In this document: positions 46,087-58,690 of the stretch, piece by piece
Layout of the letters: the number at the start of each line of letters is the position of its first letter
Position numbering within the stretch: the first letter of the stretch is position 1
NCBI GenBank assembly: GCA_963920765.1
Contig: OY987244.1
Span: 1,800,501-1,864,500 of the forward strand
Direction: 5' to 3'
Source of the DNA: Ulota crispa
Lineage: Eukaryota > Streptophyta > Bryopsida > Orthotrichales > Orthotrichaceae
DNA length: 64,000 bases
Notes under the pieces: model-generated
The model's database searches: none
The model's input: the letters and a program-made list of their open reading frames with translations, nothing else
What the model was told of the DNA's origin: nothing
Made by a program: the position numbers and the translations under genes

Positions 46087-47731
46087 TACTTTTTAATAGT
46101 TTTCTATCCATTTTTTCCTTACTTGCTCACATTTGCTCACATTGTTGGGTGCCTGTCGCGCGACCAAGCAAATAAATAAATTTTAAAGGTTGGTGTAGTG
46201 TAATGAGGCCCTGAACTTCAACTCGAGGGACTAGGGCGTCATAGGGGTGGCAGCCGTCCTAGGGGGGAGGGGTGGGGGTGTGCAAAGCACGCCCACAATT
46301 TAGTGAGACCGGATAGGATCATAGGATAGGTGGGGTGAGAAACTGAGAATTTCTAAATCTGTCCTTTACTTTCAAGTTTCCTCCGCCACCCCCCTATGGC
46401 AAATTGCTGAGTTGCCAACCTGCCATGCCAAGGAAACACGTGGCAGCTGATCATGGCTCCATGTCGATATGAGACGAAAGGAATACCTGGTCCCTAACTG
46501 CTGCTCTTTCTAATCGGGGGTGGACTTTCCCGGTACCATCCACGCTGGATAGACAGTGATAGATCCATTTCACACCGGCCTTGGGAGGTTCTGGATTTTT
46601 GGAGTAGTTTACTTTCACAGCCAATCCTGTAGGACGGACTTCACTTTTTACTGTACCTGTAGTGTCCCAGTTTTCTTATGAATTGTTGCTTTTTCGTGGA
46701 GGACATTCTCAGCGGCAGACTTTCGAGATCCTCTTGCTTTTCCTCCAAAGTAGTCGGGAGTAATGATCGGGAAGAACCGGCTATCACTGCAAGGCCAGCC
46801 GGTTGAAATGGCAAAAACAGCGGTTGAAATTTGAAACTCCCAAAACAAATTTGCCAAGAAATCTATGAGCATCTCCGATGTTACCTTGCGAGGGTTTGGC
46901 ACACTTGAAGCATGAATGATAAGTGTTTTGGGTCCCAAAAACTATTCTCATGGAACTTCATTTTAGTATGTCATGTAGTGGCCCTTCAAAACATTATTTG
47001 TCTTAAGTTTACTAAGTTTTATCTTATGTTTACCTTAGCAAATGGTCAAATGACTATTCAAGGGGCACATTTGAAATACAAGAATGAAGAACAAGAATTT
47101 TGAGGGCTCTTCAAAAATAGATATAATCTCTTGAATTTTCAAGTTTGAAGTGCAACCCTAGAAATGATCTAATTATATTATACTGTACTAAGATTGCAAG
47201 AAATACTTAGGTGCATGCTTGGGAAAATTGCTTGAAATTGGAAAATACTAGAGTTTAGCTAGTGAAGCTCAAAATTCTCCTCAAAAGCAAGTTGAGAATT
47301 TAGCTCATAATTGAATCCAACAAATTATGATGTAAAACAGTAGTGCCTGGCTAAGACAAAGGTATCCAGATAGAATATTCATTTCATTGTAAGAGAGCAT
47401 CCATCGTAGTCAAATACCCCTTGCAGCTCCCCAATACTGAACCTACTCAACTACATCCATGTCAGGGACAGTGGTCTTATCCAAGCATTTTTTTTTACAC
47501 AAGTTCATCTTAGCCAGGTACTACTATACTATGTTATGAGGATATAGATGGAGAGACTAGCATAATCTTGGATATTACACGCACTACGGGGAAACTTTAA
47601 TGTGTTGCAAAGAAAAGGTCCACGGTGATTATTAGAGTTGGTAAAGTACATTCCTACGTTGGTAAAAAAAATCTTACTCATCATTTCCATGTGAATATGG
47701 AGGAAATAAGTGAAGAAGTGGGATTGCATTC
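46087..47731. other. GC-richer unique segment then AT-rich DNA
   Basis: Bases about 46190-46870 are GC-richer, including a G-rich tract at 46258-46285 and a CACGTGGC G-box at about 46437-46444. The minus-strand frame 46648-46938 (96 codons) has no recognised domain; this could be an exon relic. A lone MITE-type end (GAGCATCTCCGATG) lies at about 46867, and another (GAGAGCATCCATCG) at about 47395. Confidence 0.35.
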
Positions 47732-48665
47732 TTAACCCCTAAAGGACCAAGCAAAGTTTTCACCCAAAACTCTTCAAAATTGCCATTTTTAGAGCATCAA
47801 CCAAATTTGAAAATAAAAACCTTTTTATGCATATGTGATCGTAGAATCTTGTGGAAAAATGGTTTTAGAAGACATGGAAAAATGGTTTTAGAAGACATGG
47901 AAAAAATTTCAAAGTTTTCTACCACGTGGATTGGAAGTTACAATGGTTTGAATGTTAAAAAACGTCTTGTGAAAAACCGGGCAGCTACCTTTCAGAAGGT
48001 GAAATTTTTAAGGAAAAAAGGCCATGTGGGTGGTGCTTTTCTAAATTCCTTATTCCACCTAAGTAAGGTACATGTCAAAAAAGTTTCAAATCATTTGGAG
48101 TTGTATAACATATGGAAAAAAATTAGTAAGTAAAAAGAAGTAGAGAATGATTCAAAACACAAAATTGTTAAGAACTGAATTATGGAGATGAAAAATGCCA
48201 ATCCCAATGGTCATAAACAATATTCATCCTTTGGTTTTGCTTATTTTCCAAAATGTTGAAAATTGAGTAAAATAAAGGACTTCAGAGTTTATTTTGGAGT
48301 AGAGAATCCGTAACTGCCCACAAACACAAAATCCTCATAACTTTCATCTTGTTGATCCAAACAAAATGATTCAAAGCTTCCTACATTCACATAAATATCC
48401 TCAACCCATTTTAAAAATTTGCTTTTGAAAAAAGTGATTTTTAAAAATCTGCCCAGGCTGCTTGCCGAACGTGAAAAACAACATATTAGGCCATAACATT
48501 TTACTCATAATTAAAAATGTCATGAAATTTAGTGCAAATGAAAGATAAACCTTGTCCCCACATTTTATTAAAATTTCAGTCTAAAATATGAAAAGCTCCA
48601 ATCACATGTACCTGCCCGAAATTGCTATGTTTCTAAAAAAGGGGGTCTAGTCCTTTAGGGGTTAA
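47732..48665. mobile_element. TTAA element, subfamily ii
   Basis: It begins TTAACCCCTAAAGGACCAAG and ends TAGTCCTTTAGGGGTTAA. It is an inverted copy of 54248-55167 and related to about 49233-50106. The 117-codon plus frame at 47780-48133 is not preserved in the other copies, so it is not treated as coding. Confidence 0.75.
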
Positions 48666-48716
48666 ATAATCTCAAAGGTTGTGAACTTCATAAGATATTG
48701 CGTATCAATTCTTTAA

Positions 48717-49098
48717 GGGACTGACTAGGTGGACACCCCCCTCCAATTGCTATGCGGACACCCCCATAGCCAAATTCATTACATTTGAGATTATTGTTAA
48801 GCTGTTATGTGAAATAAATCAAAGTAGTACTTTAGCATACATTTGCATCTATAAGCGTTGCAAACACAGAAAAAATTTGCCTCATTGTGACACGATTAGG
48901 AGTTAAACAGTTGCTACCTTCATTTATGGGTTTGACTCTTGATCGTGTCACAAATGAGGCAGATTTGTTGTATGTTTAGAGCGCTTGTAAACACAGATGT
49001 ATGCTAAACGATTACTTTGATTTTAATTCATATTTTAGCTTAATAATAATCTCAAATTTAATAGATTTGACTATGGGGGTGTCTACCTAGTCAATCCC
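48717..49098. mobile_element. hAT-like foldback MITE with 8-bp target duplication
   Basis: It begins GGGACTGACTAGGTGGACAC and ends GTCTACCTAGTCAATCCC. Arms of about 160-180 bp pair along most of the element. TTCTTTAA lies directly outside both ends (48709-48716 and 49099-49106), a perfect 8-bp duplication as made by hAT transposases. Confidence 0.8.
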
Positions 49099-49232
49099 TT
49101 CTTTAATAGTGTGATACAAGTGGAAGGTTTTATATTTTAAATAGGATGCACTAATTATAACCATTGAAAAGCTCTTAGAAGCCACTTTTTTTAATGGTAT
49201 GTTGTGTGCTCAATTTAGAACAAAGTTGCATT

Positions 49233-50106
49233 CTTTAGTACTCAAAAGACACTCAAAACTGCTATTTCTATGGAAAAGAGTAAAAAAGTTTGAAAATTAA
49301 TCTTTTTGCATATTTGACTATAGGATCTTGTACTAGACTAGTATAGGAGTGTGTCATACAAAACTCAAGAACTTTGACTGCACATACTACAAGATATTTG
49401 CGTTTAAAGTGTAAAAAACAGCTTTATTTGCATCTTGCCTAACAAGATTATTTGATTTTGAACTTTTTTAACTTAAAATTTTTGCACCACAGAGTTTGGA
49501 ATTCTATTTTTGCATGGTGGGAAGTTGAGTTGGTAATTGTGGGAAAAAAAATAACAAAAAAATAATAATTTTCATTCTTAAAAAAAACATTAGGTAGAAG
49601 AAGGTATGAGATTGAACAAAAACTTAAATCCATTGAAACGCAATAATCCCAACAGTGAGATTGTTCTAGAAAGGAAACTTTACACTCTCAAACAATTTTC
49701 TTTGAAAAAATGTTATACTTGCATTCAAAAATGAATTTATAAGTTATTTTTTCAAGAAGATGCTTGAATTGCCAGAAAAACAAGATTGTCCATAACTTCC
49801 TCATAACTAGTCCAAATGAAATGAATTAAAGCTTTGGATGTAGACAAAGGTATAATATATGAGAAAGAAAAACTCAAGTTTTTATAAGATTTTTTTTGTT
49901 GCCCGAAGTCCCCAAATTTGTGCTTATTTGGGCATAACCTTTTCTCCTTGACATCAATTGGAATAAAAATTAGATTCCCCAAAAGCTAATGTGTTTTTCT
50001 ATCTTCAAAAAAAAATTCAAAAAATCAGGACAAAAATTGAGACCGTAGGTACTTGCTTGAAATCCCACTTGTCCGTTCAACGGACAAGTGATCCTTTAGG
50101 GATTAA
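49233..50106. mobile_element. Decayed TTAA element, subfamily ii
   Basis: The left part resembles 47732 onward ('ctcaaaac..gc.attt.ta') though the left TTAA is lost. The right end GATCCTTTAGGGATTAA is intact and preceded by a perfect 25-bp palindrome at 50066-50090. Confidence 0.55.
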
Positions 50107-51400
50107 AATCGTACATCCTCATGTACAAATTTGCCCAAAGATCACATAAGATTATGAGATTCCTAACCAAGTGTGAAAGTGCTCTAATGGAATTTGATCC
50201 CAATGTGATCAACTATAGTTGTTTTTCTTGCAATGGCGCAAAGTTTATCTAAGGCTATACGTGTTTGGGTAATTTTAGTTAATGGTGTCTCTTGCCACCA
50301 ACCAACATTGGAGTATGGTGGTTTCATATTTGCTTAGAAGTTGTTCAACTTGATGCAATACAAATTATAAAAATGACTTTATGCTTATAAAATAGCTTGC
50401 ATATATACAAGCAAGTTTCATTAAAACTCATGTTGGACTTGATGGCTGGTGCTATTTTTGACATAAGTCTAACAACAACTCTTGCCAAGATTGTTATGTT
50501 CAACAAAGACAGTAAACGCCATGTAGAATCTCTAGTTTGTTTAGTGTTGTTAACTAAAACACCTACTTTTGAAAAAGTTACCTTTCATTTATTTTACCAC
50601 AACGATGGATGTCACAAAGCTCCCATGTAGCAACACCAAGGAACAACCGTGCTTTGAGCAGCCAATCTTGGAGTAATCTCCAGCATGCTTTGGTTAACAT
50701 TGGTGGAGCACCCATTGGTTCAAAAAGAGCAACAACAGTACACAAAGGAATACCACTAGTTAGGGCATTTGTTGATATTCTTAGGAACAACTGCAGCTTT
50801 AGAAGCGCTCTCCTTTACAGTAAAACTTGTTGCACTTATATTATACAATTTAGAATGACACAAATTTGCAATGCGTGCTATATACATTTGCTATGTTTAT
50901 GTGTTCTTAATTTGAGTTGCAACAACCCACAAGAAGTCTCACATTCAACACTCATTGAAAATGTATATCCATTTATCAAATTTTATTTGATATAGGTTTC
51001 ACAATTTTGGTGCATTCAGATTTATAAAAAAATCGGAATGCTCAAAATGAAAGCCGCACTATATTCATGTTATTATATGCATTTATGGAAAGTCTCAACC
51101 ACTCATAATTAGTGAAAATCTATTGAGAAAATCAACAACTTTTTTTTGTTTCCAATACGCGTTTGGTAGTACTCTGGTTGTGTATCCAATTGTTCTTTAT
51201 TCATGCTTAAATTCATGGTCCAAGTATGTTAATATCATTTTTGTACCAGGAAATCGAAAATAAAACTGATCAAAAAAATTGAGTACATTTACTCCTAAAG
51301 TCTATTAAATAAATAAAAAATCTAGCCTCAAAGTCATTTTTGAGCCTTTCAACAAATTTTTTTTTGATAACCTCTAAAACTCTAAAATTCTTTAGCGTGT

Positions 51401-51436
<36 letters not shown>

Positions 51437-52552
51437 GTGAAGAAACCAGTGTTACGGAACTGAAAATTGAAAACAAAAGTGACTAGGAATGCTAAATTAT
51501 GAGCAAGGATCCGTGAGCCATAAGTCTAGATTTTTTGTCAAATATTAAACTTCACTTGTAGATGTGTACATATGGCCTTATAATTGTGCATTGTTCATCT
51601 CTTGAAAAACTTATTGTTTTTCAAATTTTTCCATTAATTTTGAGCTCAAATTTGGTTTGAGCTCACAAAATCTTGGCCCAACACTCATGGCTCACCATTT
51701 TACTCTGATAAAACATCGTTGTCTGATGCTTGAAAATGACATTTGTGAGGGGCCTTTACAATGGTATGGGAGAACAATTTTGAAACGTCCTTGATAGTAT
51801 ATTTAACTAATTATTGACTATTCATTTAATTATGAACCTTTTATATCCCTAAACATCATGAAATCTCTGAATACTTTGCATATATCTCTCTATATTTTAC
51901 ATGTATCTTTATATTTTGCATGTGTCTCTTGATTTTTTTGCACATAACTTCCAATGATTTGCAAAATAACATTGTCCATTTTGGATTATTACTTATGGAA
52001 TTTAGATAATCCATGATTAGTTAAACTTGATAACTTGATAACATTCAATCATAATTAAACCCCTAAACAATCAAGGGTTGGCTTTTGATTTTACCAGAGT
52101 TTTGAACAAGCAATTGCAATTCTAAGTTGGATTAGTGCTCACAAAATTATATCTAGTTTACTCGTTTATGTCTCAATTCATGGCAAGTCACACAACACTA
52201 AAGTAGAATGTACTTCTTGATATTTTCTACTTTATTTTTTCATGGATTTTCAGCTAAATTTTAAAACATACTATCCACTTGCACTAATTGTGAGAGACGT
52301 ACACGTGCGCTATAAATTTTTGAAATATCAACTATGCACTCAACAATACATTTGCAAAACATGTGCAAATTGTTTTATTTCCAAATCTCAAGTATAAACA
52401 ACATGCAGTCAACAGATTTTCTCACTTTGAAATTTATAAGGTCATAATTTAAATATTTACTGAAATGTTCACATGGTTGGTTAAAAACTATTCTTTGGAA
52501 ATATTAATCAAGTAGACTGCATAGAGTTGCTAGAGTTGCCCAAGTTACATAA
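50107..52552. other. Intergenic AT-rich sequence
   Basis: No gene supported. It holds a T homopolymer at 51405-51435 and a lone CCCCTAAA end near 52060 ('attaaacccctaaacaatca'). The frames 50397-50995 lack domains. Confidence 0.4.
51405..51435. repeat. 31-base T homopolymer
   Basis: An uninterrupted run of 31 T. It could be the poly(A) tail of a retroposed sequence on the minus strand, but no clear retroposon body was recognised upstream of it. Confidence 0.85.
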
Positions 52553-52981
52553 GGGCATCCCAAATCCAGCCAGGACTTAAGCTCGGGAAACTCTCTTAGA
52601 CAATGTCTACTTTTAGTTGAGATGCAGAGCAAGGGCATTTTCTAGTCCAACAGCCTCCAATGCACACAAATTTTTGACCCACTGTAAACACAACCATTTA
52701 TTGTTCATGCCTTTTTTAAGTGCTTGTGTGAGGAGATTCATGTCAAAAATATCTGAAATTGCTTGAAATTGCGTTAAAGTCAAAGAATCAAACACTTTGG
52801 AGTGATATGCAAGACTCTCCAAATAGTGAAAATATGCAGGGGAAGGGCTCTTATGTGGGGAGCCCTCAAAAATGCAGTTGCAATTAATTGCTGTATTGAA
52901 ACCCATATTTTTGCTCAAGCCCAGATTATCTCTCGATACACACATTTTCCGTGCCTCCTTATGACTAAATTGGGGATGCTC
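52553..52981. mobile_element. PIF/Harbinger-like MITE, relative of 30439-31088
   Basis: Left end GGGCATCCCAAATCCAGCC and right end AATTGGGGATGCTC are inverted and flanked by TAA (52550-52552 and 52982-52984). Internal sequence matches 30439-31088. The minus frame overlapping it (52613-53044) is a shadow. Confidence 0.7.
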
Positions 52982-52984
52982 TAA

Positions 52985-53602
52985 GTTGAGATCTAGAACA
53001 CAAATCAATATAGACCCAGAGCCATTTCCTAAAACCATGCACAAATAATTGCATTAGAATGCTAGTAATGGGACTCATTTATTCAAAAGACGATAATTGA
53101 ATAGATAAAATTAATTCTTGGTTTTGCAATGCCTTTTGATTGTTGTAAAGGCCCACAATAGACTCTTTTGTCGTCTAGCGGGTTGAAGATAAACTTTGAT
53201 TGTTTATTGTAATGTCGATGGCAACCAATAACCGAAGTAGTTGTGTGGAAGAAAACGGGGTGAAAATCAAATGACTTTTTTGAGAACCATTGGTCTTTGG
53301 GCCCTTGAGGCAATGCTCTTTTCCTCCCCAAAAATTTGTTTAAATCTTACCTCAATTTGACACTCAATACCATAACACTAGATAAATTTGGTGAATTGAT
53401 TGACAAAATTGTCAGATACCTCTCCAAGCAAACACCAGGTTTGCTCAATTTTGGGATGAAAAGTACTAATATTAGTAAATTCATTGGATGAACGTGCTCA
53501 CGTTATTAAGTCCATCCAATTCTATCCTAATTTTTCCTACATGCTTGCAATGTTGGGTATGTGGCGCTCAATCAACAAAAATACAAAAGGAAGAACCCTG
53601 CC
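52985..53602. other. Intergenic sequence with dispersed-repeat homology
   Basis: No gene. Bases 53340-53570 resemble 29283-29560 ('ttggatgaa', 'acgtgctcac'). Confidence 0.4.
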
Positions 53603-54251
53603 TTAACCCCTAAATGCCCAAGGCACCCAATTTGGGTGTTTGCAAAACTTTGAAAACAAATAAAATCTTATCAAATCATTATTTTTGGTATTTTCTTTCA
53701 AACACAAGTTTGTTTTGAAGTCTATTTTTAGTATCAAAAATCTGATTTTGAAAATGGATGTTCATGATTTTTCTATTCAAGATTCTGTACAAGGGTGTCC
53801 ACTGTAATCTTGAGTTTTCTAGTGTTTAAAGATTTTGAAAATGAGCCTCAAATACACTAGAGCTTGGAGAAAAATTTGCATTAGATATCCATTTAAAAAA
53901 AATGCAGGAGTAGATTTTGAAAGTCGTAAATTGAGGTTAAACATGTAATGACCTTAAACCTCATATTTTTTTGATGATTAACTTTTTAGATTTGACATGT
54001 GAAATGAGAATTAGAAAACTTCAAGTCACTTTTGCAATTTTAACACCCTCATGTTCAAACATTATAATCTTTCAAACTATAAGTGATATTGTTGTGTTTT
54101 CTTTTTCCATATAATCTCTAACATGTCAAGTTCAAATTTGTGCGGTTAGAGTTTAAAAATATTTGATGACATTTATGAAAAGGTTGGTTAATTGTTCACT
54201 TTCCTGAAAATGCCAAGAAGTTCAAAAAGGCCTTGGGCATTTAGGGGTTAA
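53603..54251. mobile_element. TTAA element, subfamily iii
   Basis: It begins TTAACCCCTAAATGCCCAAG and ends CTTGGGCATTTAGGGGTTAA, perfect inverted ends of 20 bp. It is inverted relative to 524-1187. Its right TTAA is also the left TTAA of the next element. Confidence 0.85.
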
Positions 54252-55167
54252 CCCCTAAAAGACCAAGCTGCCTTTTTTGGAAACATAGAAATTTTAGGCA
54301 AGTACCTGTGATTGGAGATTTCCATACTTTAGATTGAAATTCTAAGAGAAGGTGGGGACAAGGAATATCTTTCATTTGCACTAACTTTCATGATGTTTGG
54401 AATTGTGAGCAAAAAGGGTTGGCCTAATATGTTGCTTTTTATATTCGGCAGGCAACTTGGGCAATTTTTAAAATTTTCTTTTTTCTGAAACTAAAATTTG
54501 AAATTGGTTCAAGAGATTAACATGTATGTGGAAATCTTTAAATCACTCCATTTGGATAGATAAGATGAAGGTTATGAGGAGTTTTTGTTTGCGGGTAGTT
54601 ATGGATTCTCTACTCTAAAATAAGTTTTGAAGTCTCTTATTTTACTCAATTTTCAATATTTATGAGAATATGTAAGACCAAAGGTTGTAGATTGTTACTC
54701 ACAACATTACAACCGTAGGTTTTGAATTTTTTAATTTCCATTACTAAATTATTAATATTTAATTTTTTTAATCATTCTCTACTTCATTTTACTTCCTATT
54801 TTGTTCCCATGTCTTGTACAATTCCAAATGATTTGAATTTTTTTTGATAGGCACCTTACTTAGGGAGAATATGGAAAATAAAAAAGTATTGCTAACATGG
54901 CCTTTTCCCCTTAGGAAATTCACCTTTTGAAAGTAGCTGCCCGGTTTTCCACATGACCCAAAAAAACTTTTCAAATTGTTTGATCTTCCAATCCACTTGG
55001 TGAAAAATTCTGATTTTTTTTCCACATCTTCTAAGTCTATTGCACTACAAGATCCTATGGTTACATATGCAAAAAAGCGTTTTTGTTTTCAGATTTGGTT
55101 GATGCTCTAAAAATGGCAGTTTTTGAGAGGTTTTGGTAAAAACTGAGCTTGGTCCTTTAGGGATTAA
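54248..55167. mobile_element. TTAA element, subfamily ii
   Basis: It begins TTAACCCCTAAAAGACCAAG and ends TTGGTCCTTTAGGGATTAA, about 18-bp inverted ends. It aligns in inverse with 47732-48665. It shares 54248-54251 with the previous element. Confidence 0.85.
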
Positions 55168-55209
55168 GGTCTATTTGAGGTTTTTGATCAAAAAGCTTGA
55201 CAATTTCAA

Positions 55210-56060
55210 TTTTAGATTCTTCAAGTCATGCTACACCAAATATTGCATTTAGGTTGTCCCACATTGATTTCTTGACATTTTACACTTTATAAATATTTAC
55301 TGCTTTTACAATAAATTTCATAAAAAATTATTGTAACTAACAAACTTTAAAGGGCTTGATAACAACAATGAAACTATTAGAAAACAAACTATTGTAGTAG
55401 CGTCCAAGTCCTAAACAATGTGAAATCCAAGTATTTAGAGAGTTGCATGCGCCTCCAAGTGGCCAAGTGATGAGTCATGAGGTAACTCACTAGAGTAAGA
55501 GCATCTCCACGAGGGGCTTCCCTATCCCCATTTGGATGAAGGGAGAGCAAGATGGGGATAGGGAAAGGCAAGCCCCACTAGTTCTTCCCCATAAGGGAGC
55601 TATTTCCTCTATAGTTACCAAAATGAGTTGAGAGAGGTGGGCTAAGAGAGGAAATAGGAGTGAAAAGGGGTGGAAAGTTGGGCTAAGAGAGGAAGTAGGA
55701 GTGAAAGGGGGTAACAAATTGCATTCTTTTGGGAAAAGTTAGGATATGCTTTACCATATTTGAGTTCCCTACATTACCCCTTGTATAGGGAATTGGGGCT
55801 CGCTCTCATCTAGATTCTCTTTATATTTAGGATAGAGGCTCCTGGTAGAAGGGGTTCTTCTCTATCTAGATGAATTCTATCCGGATATAGATAAGGAAAC
55901 CCTAGTGGAGATGCTCTAAAGAGACATAATTATCAAAGCACCCTAAATGCAATATTCAATGTGGAGGTTAGTGGTGATCTTATCCAATAGCTAATTGACA
56001 GTTGTCTCCTTTAGCTTCTACAACCCATATGGGTGCAAATCTTGAGGATGGCACGTCAAA
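55210..56060. repeat. Dispersed repeat, partner of 63180-63560
   Basis: Homologous to 63180-63560 (shared blocks 'tacaccaaata', 'gcgtccaa', 'gttgcatg.gcctccaa'), here interrupted by the MITE 55499-55916. A weaker inverted relative lies at about 5860-5960. Confidence 0.6.
55499..55916. mobile_element. PIF/Harbinger-like MITE with TAA duplication
   Basis: Ends GAGCATCTCCACGAGGGG and CCCTAGTGGAGATGCTC are flanked by TAA (55496-55498, 55917-55919). The homologous site at 63454-63456 has one TAA and no element. Confidence 0.85.
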
Positions 56061-56073
56061 TACTGTAATAATC

Positions 56074-56468
56074 TAAGGTAGGACCACCCATTTGCAATCA
56101 TTTAAGCTCCTACAAGACATCACATTAGAGCAACAATGCAACGCAAATTTTTCTTTGGCGGCTTCATACAAAATATTGCGATTTTTTTTGGTATTTTTCA
56201 TGCAAAAATGAGTTGTATACAAAGTTTGAAGTGCATAAAGTGATCTGAATCCATACACAATCACTAGACTCTCCTAATCCCAATCATAACCAAAATACTT
56301 CTTGCCCACTAGTTCCTACTTTTTTTGAGACACATGTCATGACCTCATTCGTCTTAATCTTAAAAAGGAAAAAATACGCATTCCAAAGAATGAAATACGC
56401 TAGTTGGAAACAACACACCTTAAAAGTTGGGAATACAACCCCGGTTGGGAATGGGCGGCTCTACCTTA
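56074..56468. mobile_element. AAGGTAG-family MITE
   Basis: Ends AAGGTAGGACCACCCATT and AATGGGCGGCTCTACCTT are imperfect inverse copies, close to 6922-7240. Length about 395 bp, non-coding. Confidence 0.6.
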
Positions 56469-57296
56469 CGTACAGACTGGATTCGACATTAGCAATAAGA
56501 AGTTGTCAAAATAAATTAATTAATAAAAAGCAAATGTGTCATGTTGTGATTGGTTGCAATCAGCGTAGTAGCAAATTTGAACAACATACAGTTGAGTCAA
56601 ATCCAAAGGTAGCGTGACTTTCGTTTCACCTTTAAAATGTTGGGGGGTGTTTAGTCATTGCTACCACAGCATTGTTCTTGCATACAAGCTCTTTTGAAAT
56701 ACCATTATTATCATACAATTCTTCATGGTAAGAACAAAGGAGGCTTGAAATCCAAGTTGTTTTGGGGAAGTTTAGATTGGGTACCAGCAGACTGGATAGA
56801 CAAGTGGGTCTCTGTATACAAGGATTCAAACGATCCAAATTGTTATTTACGACGTGTAGAAAGATGCGCTTTATTGGATTTTTTATAATATGAAAATCTG
56901 AAATCGTTCTTTTTTTTTAGATATCACACCTTCTTCACTAGCATGGAGAATTCAACAAGATAAGTGTACTTTCTTGAAGAAAATTCAATTGCACACACCT
57001 TCACAAATTTTCATAGAGGTTTGATGGTCCCTTTCTTAATAATCACATATTTAATTTTCGAATTTTAACTCAAAACCATCTATATAATAATTGAATATCA
57101 GGCGGCGGTCGCACTCGACGGTTCTATAAGTGAGGAGGACGATTCCGCAAAGTCCATTTTTCACAAAGTCCATATTTAGTTCCACCTAAAAAATAAGCAA
57201 AGTCCAAGTTCCGCAAAGTCCATCTTTAGTTCTAGCTAAAAAATAGAGTAGAGATAAGTTTAACTAAAGTTGTAAATGGAATAAAGTAAAATTTGA
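56469..57296. other. Intergenic AT-rich sequence
   Basis: No gene supported. Bases 57140-57235 repeat the phrase 'gcaaagtccat' three to four times. Short frames at 56632-56888 lack domains. Confidence 0.4.
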
Positions 57297-57572
57297 GAGG
57301 CACGGGGATAGAAGGGCATATGGATAGGGGGCACGGGGATAGGGGGCCATAAGGATAGGGGACATGGAGATAGAGGCATGGGGATAGGGGTACAAGGATA
57401 AGGGGGCACGGAGATTGGGGGCACATGGATAGAGGGGCACGGGACAAGGGGGCAGAGAAATAGGATGCAAAGGGATAGGGGGGCATAAGGATAGGGGGCA
57501 CAAAAAGTAGGGGGCACAAAAATAAGGGAGGCATGAAAAAAAGGGGGCATGGGAAAAGAGGGCACAAGGATT
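57297..57572. repeat. 15-16 bp minisatellite (ggggcacggggatag type)
   Basis: About 18 imperfect tandem units of roughly 15 bp with consensus near GGGGCACGGGGATAG. The plus strand is purine-rich. All three minus-strand frames stay open because the unit length is near a multiple of three and lacks stops, giving Pro/Leu/Cys-rich artefacts. Confidence 0.9.
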
Positions 57573-58690
57573 AACCCATTGGTACAACGGGTGTGTTGGC
57601 CATTTTAAAAAATTTAGTTACATTTATATAATTTACAATATATAATTAAAATTGCATTGATTCATGAGACAATATTAAGATTATATTCAAATGTTTTCAT
57701 CATTATATACTACTATTATCATAAGATGAAATTCATGTAAAGTTGTCATATTTATATTATCACAATTTGTGTGGAGTGCATTTTCAATTACGTACCTCCA
57801 TATTCTAAGATTTGGTCTTATAATAGAGAATTTGATCTCTAGAACTATGTGAATGAAGAAATTTGAATGTGTTAACAACTCATGGCCAATTGAAACTTAA
57901 AGCAGTTGAATTCAAAAGTTTAGTCTCCATTGAAGTAGAGTAACCCATCTTCTTTTCAAAATTCGTCATTCTAAAAATCAAGGGAAAATCAATTAACTTT
58001 TGGTTCTAAAAATCTGCTTGTATAATGAAAGCTTTTAACCGAAAATCATACACAACGTTCTGAGGGAGGTAGAAATTGTTTCCGCTCCTCTTTCCCTTTG
58101 CCTAATTTTCATATTCGAATTCAAAGCTTCAGATTTCATTTGATCTGCTCATTTTGGAAAGTAGTATTGATCTTACTTTTGTGAAAATCAAACGGAGCAT
58201 CCGTAGTTGAAGAGTTTTTTTTCAATTGTTATATCCACAATGAAAGGGAAATTGGATGTATCAGTTTTTGTTAACTCAGGGTGAGAATTTGTTGCTTCTG
58301 CAAGCTTGGATGTTCATAGCAATGGCACTCTTTATTTAAAACAAATATTGTTGTGCTAAAAGGCATTAGAATATGTTGAGTTAGGAAGTAAATTGATTAT
58401 TTGTGACAAATTTGAGCAACTTGCGCATGAATCTAGGATAGGTAAAGTTTGTTTTGTTCTATATGTGTCTTGCTAAATTCCATGATTTTTCACCTTTCAT
58501 ATGATTTTGCAATGAAAAGTACAACAATAAGATGCATGATGCTACTCTTTCTGAGATTGTAGACGTAAAATAAAGATCAATCCTGGGTACGATTAATGTT
58601 TAAAAATTTTGATTTTACAAAATTTGAGACATTAAAATTCTTCATTTACTATGGCCGTGAACAATCCTAAATTGCCTTCATAATGCATAA
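57573..58690. other. Intergenic AT-rich sequence
   Basis: No gene, MITE or other repeat could be recognised. Confidence 0.4.

Noticed and set aside
45756..46096. Cluster of small frames on both strands near 45.8-46.1 kb
   Set aside because: They are the same foldback palindrome read repeatedly from both arms.
46648..46938. 96-codon minus frame in a GC-richer segment
   Set aside because: No recognised motif and no supporting exon structure; kept only as a possible relic in the region entry.
47780..48133. 117-codon frame inside a TTAA element as a possible transposase
   Set aside because: No DDE-type motifs, and the related copies (54248-55167, 49233-50106) do not keep the frame.
53603..53622. 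CCCTAAA / TTTAGGG motifs as interstitial plant telomere repeats
   Set aside because: They occur as single units at element ends only, never in tandem, so they are transposon termini.
57232..57587. Three overlapping minus-strand frames of 100-111 codons rich in Pro, Leu and Cys
   Set aside because: They are translations of the 15-bp minisatellite in all three phases, not proteins.
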